Source: Batillaria attramentaria (lineage: Eukaryota > Mollusca > Gastropoda > Batillariidae). From it: a stretch of DNA of 64,000 nt. The position numbers and the translations under genes were made by a program. The notes beneath the pieces are model-generated. The model saw only the letters and a program-made list of their open reading frames with translations. It did not search any database and had not been told where the DNA came from. Position 1 is the first letter of the stretch; every line of letters begins with the position of its first letter. Positions 56,905 through 64,000 of this stretch are shown here, in pieces. The stretch is taken from NCBI GenBank assembly GCA_018292915.2, contig JACVVK020000092.1:792501-856500 (forward strand), read 5' to 3'.

Positions 56905-57084
56905 GAGTGGGTGGGTGCGGTGGGCTTTTCGGAGTTTAACGTCCTTTTCCATCACCTACGGGTGATATCAAAAACGGGGAAACGAGAAAAAGGCCCGTAC
57001 AAATATTGTGCCCCAGCCGGGAATCGAACTCACGACCCGAGCATTGAGAGGCCAAAGCTCTACCATTCGGCTATCTAGGCTCCC
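56905..57084 (-). mobile_element. SINE-B, full length, 13-bp target-site duplication (one mismatch)
   Basis: CGTTTATACTTAC (56892-56904) and CGTTTATAGTTAC (57085-57097) flank it. Confidence 0.9.
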
Positions 57085-57229
57085 CGTTTATAGTTACATG
57101 TTTATTCAAGTACAGTGGAAAAACAATAACAACAACAACAACAAAAACACATCAGTCAGTCAGGCAGTCAATATTGTCATCAGTGGTAAAAGAACCGGCC
57201 CACCTCAAAATATTTCTTAGTCTCCTACG

Positions 57230-57500
57230 GAGATGAAAAACAAATTCGAGCTTCGGGTTTCTTTAACTCTAGTGACGGTCAGTTGACCCCTGACCCTTGC
57301 AGGCTGTCTTCTTAATCCGGGGCTCTTTATGCGTCACTCCAAACACTGCTGACCCTTTGTGTCACTCCTCCAAACGGTGTTGTGTCTCTGACACTAATAG
57401 ACCCGCTCCCTGGGATTGTCTCCCCTGATTAAAATCTTTTAGCGGCGCTGCTGTCGCCGTGTGAGCTGCGGAACTGTCTTCCTGTTACCGAGAGAAGGCT
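57230..57500. other. Compact high-complexity non-coding block
   Basis: CTTAATCCGGGG (Otx/bicoid-like TAATCC), CCTGATTAAAATC and AGCGGCGCTGCTGTCGCC. No coding frame. Regulatory role is inference. Confidence 0.3.
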
Positions 57501-57558
57501 GGTGTTGGAAAGACAACAATACAAGGAAAAGGTTTCAAACGAGAGAGTGTCTGCGTGT

Positions 57559-57660
57559 GTTGTTGTTGTTGTTGTTGCTGTTGTTGCTGTTGTTTTATTC
57601 GTAAAACACAGGCAAAATACGTGTATGTTTCAGAGTCTTCTTCGTCTTCTTATTTTCCTC

Positions 57661-57693
<33 letters not shown>

Positions 57694-57840
57694 TACTTCT
57701 TTTTATTTCTTTTTATTATTTAAATAAATGAAGACAGAAAGAAAGAAAACACAGGCAAAATATCAGTATGTGTCTTCTTCTTCTTTTTCTTCTTGTTCTT
57801 CTTCTTCATTTTCTTCTTCTTCTTCTTCTTCTTCTTCAAA
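57559..57840. repeat. (TTG)n, (TTTC)n and (CTT)n
   Basis: TTG with TGC units at 57559-57593, TTTC at 57664-57697, CTT at 57774-57837. Confidence 0.9.
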
Positions 57841-58008
57841 GTGTTATGCTTAGAAAATACTCACATAATTCTGTAACCGCGTTAAATCAAACAGGGTGTT
57901 CTGGTAGAAAATAACTAGAATTTTGTGGTATCGGTGCTATATTTTTAATTGTCGTTATTTTATGTTTTCTTGTTGTTTGTTCGTGGTTGTATTATTGTAG
58001 TTGTAGTT

Positions 58009-58335
58009 GGGGCGGTTTGTGGTCTAGTGCTTAAGACTGCGAAAGGTCAGGTTCGAATTTTTCCTTCTCGTAAGAGGCACCGTTCATTCGGGCCGACCGT
58101 CGGGGGTTCTCTCCGGGTACTCCGGCTTCCTCCTCCACTGCTTTGGGAATGTTCAGTCCGCAAAATTCAACAATAAATGCAGTTCTAAAACACGTGATTG
58201 TTATGCGTTCATGTCCAGTGTCTGAGAGAATGTGTGTGATTCAAGTGAGCGTGCGTGTTTGGGTTTAGCTGAGCCAAATATTTTGGATGAAGCACCTATA
58301 TTAGTGCGATTATTATTATTATTATTAGTATTAGT
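58009..58335 (+). mobile_element. SINE-C with internal deletions
   Basis: GGGGCGGTTTGTGGTCTAGTG head; the block between the B box (AGGTTCGAA) and TTTTTCCTTCTCG is shortened. AGCGTGCGTGTTTGGG and a (ATT)n tail are present. Confidence 0.8.
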
Positions 58336-58339
58336 ATTA

Positions 58340-58690
58340 TTGCTGCTGCTGCTGCTGTTGCGGTGGTTCTTGTAGTTTTGTTGTTGGTGGTGGTTTTTGT
58401 CTTCTTGTTGTTGTTTGGTTGAAGTTTGTTTGTTTGTTTATTTTCTGTTCAATTCAATTGAATATATTGTTTTTTCTCAAAAGGGGAAAATGAGGATGTG
58501 GTGAACATAAACAGAGAGGAATTAATTTGAAACAACAAAAGAACAGAAAGGAAAAACAAGTCATTGTTAATTAAATATATTCATCATATAACATGATACA
58601 TGTATCATATAACAGCCCACTAGACCACAGTGAAATTATGAGAAAAAAAATCTTTATGTGTGAAAAATTATAAACTCTTAAAGGAGCTAA
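58340..58690. other. No gene seen
   Basis: GCT and GTT-rich text then AT-rich DNA. Confidence 0.35.
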
Positions 58691-58699
58691 CGCTACCAT

Positions 58700-59012
58700 T
58701 TTTATGTTCACAGATCGTTCTGAGCTGTTTTCGTGGTATCTATCAACACACCATAGAGACATCTGGACAGTGACAGCGTCTGTGATATTGGCAGTGAGCC
58801 AACAGAAACGTACTTGATGACGCGGCGATTACACTGAGCGCTCTAGTTTTGTAACAACTAATCGTAGAATTTGAATCTTCGACCGCTCGTGCAAAGTATA
58901 AACAACATTGTATCGCATTAAGAGCTGTACTAATCATCAAGATAGAGTATTTCGAGCGTACATGCGAATTCACGAGTGAAACTGTTCCAAAACATAAGCT
59001 GGCTTAGGAAAG
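58700..59012 (+). mobile_element. Dispersed family E copy
   Basis: CACAGATCGTTCTGAGCTGT, AACAACATTGTATCGCATTA, GAGTATTTCGAGCGTACATG and ACTGTTCCAAAACATAAGC. Confidence 0.7.
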
Positions 59013-59069
59013 ATGGACCCGTTTTAAGGTGCTCTTCATCATTTTGCCAATGTTAACCACTTTACTCCC

Positions 59070-59180
59070 TAATAATAATAATAATAATAGAATATTTATA
59101 TAGCGTCTAATATTAATAATAATAAAATATTTATATAGCGTCGAACCTTATCTAAGCTCTAGGCGCTTTACATAAAATAC
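59070..59180 (-). mobile_element. SINE/LINE 3' tail, twice
   Basis: AATATTTATATAGCGTCTAA and AAATATTTATATAGCGTCGA, each preceded by (TAA)n; then CTCTAGGCGCTTTACATAAA. A common retroposon 3' end on the minus strand. Confidence 0.5.
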
Positions 59181-59224
59181 ATATTTATTCATATTCCCGA
59201 TCACAACACCCACCGACATGGCAC

Positions 59225-59237
59225 CCTCCCCCCCCCC

Positions 59238-59301
<64 letters not shown>

Positions 59302-59302
59302 A
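59225..59302. repeat. Poly-C tract, 63 uninterrupted C
   Basis: C from 59239 to 59301, with a further C7-8 just before a single T at 59238. It opens glycine/proline frames that are not genes. Confidence 0.95.
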
Positions 59303-59726
59303 CTCCCCACCCCCACTCCCCACCCAACATACATACTTCCTAACCAAGGCCATAGTGCACCAAGTAACATCTATCCCATTCAGCACCCCTTTGCCATTCA
59401 CATCTCTTAATTTTTTTGCCCTTCTTTTGTGCAGGCCCGGAGTCAGGTTCAACCCCCTTACCGACCCCCCTCTGGTGAATGGTGGCGTTTAGAGAGCAGG
59501 GTATTGTGGGTAATTTGACGCTTGAACACTGGTGCCCGACATGAGTTCCCAGTATAGCTGTGCGTGTCACCGGCTCTGCTCAGACATTTTAAGAATTATT
59601 CTGGTTGAGGAGTTCTCACAAAGTTTGGAGCAGATCCCTTATCGTACTCGCGGAGCCTGTGTTTCAGATTCTTCCTTGCCGGCTCTCTGCGTGCCTCCAC
59701 CGGTTAAAGGTCCAGTCTTTTATGAT

Positions 59727-60030
59727 TTGTAAGCCCACAGATCTTTCTGAGAAGTTTTGCGTGGTGTCTAGAATCACAGCACTTAGACACCTGCACAGTG
59801 ACAGCATCTCAAGAGAGCCAACAGAAGCGTACTCAGTCACGCGGCTAACACACTGAACGAGAGTGTTGTACCAAGACCATCCGCTCAGTCGTATAATCTG
59901 GATTTTCGGCCGCTCGCGCAAAGTGTGAACAACATTGTATCGCATTAAGAGCTGTACTAATCATCAAGGCAGAGTATTTCGAGCGTACGGGCGCTCTCAG
60001 GAGCGAAACTGTTCAAAAGTTGGCTAAGCA
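59727..60030 (+). mobile_element. Dispersed family E copy, best preserved
   Basis: GACACCTGCACAGTGACAGC, CACACTGAACGAGAGTGTTG, AACATTGTATCGCATTAAGAG and GGGCGCTCTCAGGAGCGAAAC. Same strand and 0.7 kb from the previous copy. Confidence 0.75.
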
Positions 60031-60057
60031 AACATTGAAATAGCCCGTTTATGTGAT

Positions 60058-60208
60058 GGACTTAGTCGAGATAATAATGTCGTCAGTTCGAATCCTAACA
60101 GGGCAAAACTGTGTGCAGGCTTTTTTTTCCCACCAGTGTTCTTGTCAGTCCTTGGCATCATCTTCGCAGTGGACAGAAGATGTGAAACCTCAAGACATCC
60201 ACCCATCA
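60058..60208 (+). mobile_element. SINE-B, degenerate
   Basis: GTCAGTTCGAATCCTAACAGG, TGTGCAGGC, CTTGGCATCATC and ACATCCACCC keep the order of SINE-B. Confidence 0.5.
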
Positions 60209-60451
60209 TCCGACACACGGCTTCCTTGAGTTTGATGGGGGTGAACTGAAAGTAAGTATGAGAACAGCTTATACCATGGAGTCATTCACATGTAAAGTTA
60301 ACTTTGAATGGTGAAATTGCCATGGAATTGAAGTTTCAGTGACCAGAAATTAAAATTCCTTACCCTGCTCCAACCCACGCCTCTATGTTTGAGCTGCGAA
60401 GTGAACATCAGATTTTTATTATTATTATTTTTTTTTTTTTTCTGCAGTTCA

Positions 60452-60612
60452 GGGTGGGTGTGTGGGTGTTTGAGAGTTGAACGTCCTTTTCCACCGTAGT
60501 TGGTAGACATCAAACACGGGGCAACGGGAAGAATGCCAACACATATATTTGGCTTACGCCGAGAATCGAACCCACAATTCCAGCACTGATTCAAAGTCCA
60601 ACGCTTGCAGTT
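60452..60612 (-). mobile_element. SINE-B, diverged
   Basis: AACGTCCTTTTCCACCGTAG, CAAACACGGGGCAACGGG and AATCGAACCCACAATTCCAG on the plus strand. Confidence 0.75.
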
Positions 60613-60637
60613 CAGGAAAGAAAAATGATTGCCTATG

Positions 60638-60638
<1 letters not shown>

Positions 60639-60690
<52 letters not shown>
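60639..60690. repeat. (CA)n microsatellite
   Basis: About 25 CA units. Confidence 0.95.
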
Positions 60691-60693
<3 letters not shown>

Positions 60694-60699
60694 TCCATT

Positions 60700-61150
60700 T
60701 AAATAAATCGTAAGCCTAATCAACGGCCAAACGCACACGTTTGAGGTCCTTTGAATTACTAAATTAAACAGATCACACAGAAAACCCAACCTGCAACAAA
60801 AAAAAAACACACCACTTTTTACAGTCACTGTATAGGGAATCTTTCTTGGCCCCAGGTTTCCATGAAGACAGCTCAGTTGTGGTCCCAGAAATTGCTCCTC
60901 TTTTTGTCTTTTTTTCTTTTGTCAGGCTGCCCCCGTCTAGTGCCTCAGGCAGATTTCGGTAATTGGACACAAAACACAACCGGAACTTTGGGGGCTGCGA
61001 CTCTGGTTTTCTGCTTCCGGCTGGAGACAGCAAGGTACTTCCTCCCACCCCAAATCCATTCACGAACACACAAAAAACTTGTGTCGCCTCAAAACATGTT
61101 GGTTAGTGATTTAAAAAAAATCGCAGACAACAGCAGAAAAAAATGATCCC
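60700..61150. other. No gene seen
   Basis: Short unique DNA; CCCATTCACGAACACAAAAA-like text recurs near 62325 and 62490 (CGAACACAAAAGCAAGTGTC and similar), a small dispersed repeat. Confidence 0.4.
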
Positions 61151-61154
61151 CCCC

Positions 61155-61155
61155 A

Positions 61156-61221
<66 letters not shown>
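61155..61221. repeat. (CA)n microsatellite
   Basis: About 32 CA units after CCCCCCCACCA. Confidence 0.95.
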
Positions 61222-61222
<1 letters not shown>

Positions 61223-61484
61223 AAAATTAAAAGAAAAAAAAACCCACTTAAATCGAGACATGAAAAAAATTATTTAAGAAAAAACAAAACAAAAACTAAA
61301 GACATAAATTGCATTTTAGGCATAACTTTTTTGACGTTTTAATTCGGCCCTTTTCCTGTTTTGTTCCAACTTTCTTGTCAGTCTAAATTAGGATTATCTG
61401 TTCGAAGGTTTGAGTGAAAATGTGTCATTTACAAACTTTATAAAGTTGGCTGGTTGATTGTTTTGACTGTTCATTTGTGTTTTG

Positions 61485-61975
61485 TTTTAGTTGTCTAGTT
61501 GTGTTTTGTTTTGTGTGTTTAGTTGTGTTTTGTTTTGTGTGTTTAGTTGTGTTTTGTTTTGTGTGTTTAGTTGTGTTTTGTTTTGAGTGTTTAGTTGTGT
61601 TTTGTTTTGAGTGTTTAGTTGTGTTTTGTTTTGAGTGTTTAGTTGTGTTTTGTTTTGAGTGTTTAGTTGTGTTTTGTTTTGAGTGTTTAGTTGTGTTTTG
61701 AGTGTTTAGTTGTGTTTTGTTTTGAGTGTTTAGTTGTGTTTTGTTTTGAGTATTTAGTTGTGTTTTGTTTTCTGTGTTTAGTTGTGTTTTGTTTTGAGTG
61801 TTTAGTTGTGTTTGTTTTCTGTGTCTAGTTGTGTTTTTTTGTGAGTATTTAGTTGTGTTTTGTTTGAGTGTCTAGTTGTGTTTTGTTTGAGTGTCTAGTT
61901 GTGTTTTGTTTGAGTGTCTAGTTGTATTTTGTTTTGAGTGTTTAGTTGTGTTTTGTTTTGACTGATTAGTTGGGT
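61485..61975. repeat. 24-bp minisatellite, about 20 units
   Basis: Unit TAGTTGTGTTTTGTTTTGAGTGTT. Early units have GTGTG, later ones GAGTG, then TCTGTG and TGAGTGTCTAG variants with 1-5 base deletions. Early units stay in frame and yield a FCFVCLVV/FCFECLVV repeat, which I regard as a by-product. Confidence 0.9.
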
Positions 61976-61999
61976 TTTTTGGTAATTTATTTATTTCTC

Positions 62000-62232
62000 T
62001 TGTTATGTTGTTTCAGTAGTGTTTTACGTAATAATTTGATTTTTTTTTTTTGCATTGATGTAATTTTTTCATCTGATTAGTAACCTAGCTGGCTGGTTAG
62101 TTAGTTTATGGTCGGTGCATAGCACATTTCTTGTGTTATTTTAGTGTGCAATTTTTGTTTCTGAGTTTTGGAAATTTTATAGAAACGTTAGAATGAAGCG
62201 ATTTTACGCGCGCGCGCACGCGCACGCACACA

Positions 62233-62275
<43 letters not shown>

Positions 62276-63220
62276 ACATTGACACGCACGAAAATCCCAC
62301 CCACCCTCTTCTCACCACTTCCATTCACGAACACAAAAAGCAAGTGTCAGGTGATGCGTCACAACATGTTGGTTAGCAAAACAAATTACAGAAAAAAAAA
62401 CACACACAAAACAACAACGCCCCTCCCCCCCCCTCCACCCCCTGTCCCCCGCCAACCATCCCCCTTTTTCTTGCATCACCACTTTTATTCACGAACACAA
62501 AAGGCAGATGTCTGGTGATGCGTCAAAACATGTTGGTGAGTGGTTAAAACTAAAGCACAGAAAAAACAACACCCCACCCCGAAAAAAAATGAAATAAGAT
62601 AAAGTTTCAAAAAAAAAGAAAAGCAGGAAATGAAATAAAACCTAAAACCTACAGCTCCATCGAACAGTTCTCTACAGACGACCACAACCCGACAACCCAC
62701 CAACCAGACAACGCACCCCGCGTCCAAAATGACACAAAATCCCTCCCTCAGCAGTCACCCTCGCCCTCCCAGACAATTCTTCCTTCGGCCCAAGACTTGC
62801 TCGCGAGATCTTTGTTTACACGTCATTGTGGCCCCACGACACGCTCGAGGGCATAGGCCAGATGAAGCTGTCAGACCTAAAAGGCAGCCGCGGTTTCGTA
62901 TTTCGGGAGCTAACGGTCTGGGCGGAGCTAGAGCCGCGGCGCTGAGTGTTGGTTGTTATTTGATCAACTCTTGGGACGGCCAGCGCGGACTGCACAGGGT
63001 TAAGTTTGTGTCTCAGGGAAGCCTTAGGTTGTATCTTCAGGAAGTGGTGTTTGTTTGTTTGTTTGTGGATGTTTTGTTTGGTTTTTTGTTTGTTTATTTG
63101 GGATTTGGGGTGTTTTTGTTATTGTTCTTGTTCTTGTTTTGGGGTGTTTGTTTTGTTTTTTGCTTGGGGTTTTTGTTTGTTTGTTTGTTGTTTTGGCTTT
63201 TTTACTAACATGTCTTAAGG
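62000..63220. other. Repeat-rich intergenic: (CA)n at 62209-62275, three GAACACAAAA-(A/G)-GCA(A/G)-TGTC repeats, T/G-rich end
   Basis: A segment with CACGAACACAAAA, GGTGATGCGTCA and AACATGTTGGT occurs twice (62325-62375 and 62490-62535) and partly at 61062-61105, about 165 bases apart. 63050-63200 is (TTTG)n-rich. No gene supported. Confidence 0.6.
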
Positions 63221-63223
63221 AAC

Positions 63224-63601
63224 GGGGCGGTCGGTGGTCTAGTGGTTAAGAGACCTGTCACCAATGCGAGAGCTCAGGGGTTCGAGTCCCACTCGGGGCA
63301 AAGAATTTTCCTTCTCGTATGTGGCACCGTTCATTCGGGCCGATCGTCGGGGGTTCTCTCCGGGTACTCCGGCTTCCTCCCCCTCTGCTTTGGAAATGTT
63401 CAGCCCACCAAATTTGAAAAATAAATGCAATTCTAAATTCCAAAATTTAAATAGCTGAGCTGACCCTTCGCACCACGTGATTGTAATGTGTTTATGTCCA
63501 GTGTGTGAGAGAATGTGTGTGATTCACGTGAGCGTGCGTGTTGGGTTCAGTTCGCGGCGCTTTGAGCCGATTCATGAAATTGGGTAAAGCGCCTACATAA
63601 T

Positions 63602-63632
<31 letters not shown>
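63224..63632 (+). mobile_element. SINE-C, full length
   Basis: GGGGCGGTCGGTGGTCTAGT head, GGGTTCGAGTCCCACTCGGG, body, GGGTAAAGCGCCTACATAAT and (ATT)n tail at 63606-63632. Best reference copy in the window. Confidence 0.9.
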
Positions 63633-63633
<1 letters not shown>

Positions 63634-63728
63634 ACACCGTAGCTCTAGTAGCACTGAGTCGCATATGTGGTCTTTGCTGCTAATTAGGCCTTAGCTGTAT
63701 CGAAATGTTGCGACTACATACGCAGAGA

Positions 63729-63732
<4 letters not shown>

Positions 63733-63806
<74 letters not shown>
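63733..63806. repeat. Compound (TG)n-(GA)n
   Basis: TG to 63777 then GA to 63806; another GA array at 63971-63995. Confidence 0.95.
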
Positions 63807-63811
<5 letters not shown>

Positions 63812-64000
63812 GAATCCAGGACCGGTAATCCGCTAGACTGCATCCAATTACGTTTATTGGCATGTGCGGATGGGAGGTAACTGCAGCTAAAACAAACACG
63901 GGTCATCAGTTTCACTCACGATTTTTGTGTGGCGCAAATTCTCGCGGCAACTCGTCACTTAACACACGCGCAGAGAGAGAGAGAGAGAGAGAGAGTCTGG

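Noticed and set aside
62729..63208. 159-codon plus-strand frame
   Set aside because: Its second half translates (TTTG)n-rich DNA into Phe/Leu/Val, and the first half has no recognisable domain.

Overview
The window reads as animal nuclear DNA, most likely from a gastropod mollusc. The evidence is spliced minus-strand genes with GT-AG introns, three tRNA-derived SINE families, non-LTR and Ty3/gypsy retrotransposon remnants, and very dense CA/TG, CT/GA and triplet microsatellites. The species cannot be fixed from the sequence. There is no sign of bacterial operons, CRISPR arrays or functional tRNA/rRNA genes; every tRNA-like stretch fits a SINE head or a degenerate tRNA-like fragment.

Genes (about 0.8-11.3 kb, all on the minus strand). 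Three genes were found by joining short exons whose splice sites and reading phases agree. (1) 825-2286: a compact gene with a TATA box, a methionine/glutamine-rich exon, a short Gly/Arg-rich second coding exon and an AATAAA signal. It encodes about 82 aa and I do not recognise the family. (2) 5700-8334: a four-exon gene for a 129-aa glycine-zipper protein that resembles the C19orf12 family. (3) 9222-10324: the last two exons of a protein with the Cys-rich C-terminal domain of molluscan short-chain collagen C4-like proteins, with AATAAA 15 bases after the stop. A further well-bounded minus-strand exon lies at 11247-11309.

Mobile DNA (about 11.4-64 kb). Here I find no convincing host coding exon. 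SINE-A carries a (TACCA) tail, SINE-B (about 20 copies) ends in CACCCACC, and SINE-C ends in (ATT)n; none uses poly(A). Many SINE-B copies have 12-13 bp target-site duplications, and several are 5' truncated. LINE reverse transcriptase fragments lie at 11466-12308 and 47401-48653, the latter flanked by a perfect 12-bp duplication. A Ty3/gypsy pol remnant is at 14650-15055 (minus). A foldback element with GGGCCC termini occurs twice, one copy split by another insertion. A further dispersed family (family E) has at least five copies.

Tandem and inverted repeats. These include a 4 x 64 bp array with ABAB alternation (3361-3616), a 9 x 122 bp almost identical array (32091-33182), a 24-bp minisatellite (61485-61975), a 63-C homopolymer (59239-59301), a hairpin with about 90-bp arms (12576-12770), and a SINE-C copy enclosed by inverted repeats (49428-49984).

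Between the repeats lie blocks of high-complexity, non-coding DNA at about 16.0-17.2, 25.9-26.7, 27.2-29.2, 34.5-36.1, 50.6-53.7 and 57.2-57.5 kb. Some carry CTCF-like cores or other transcription-factor-like words. They are candidate regulatory DNA, by inference only.
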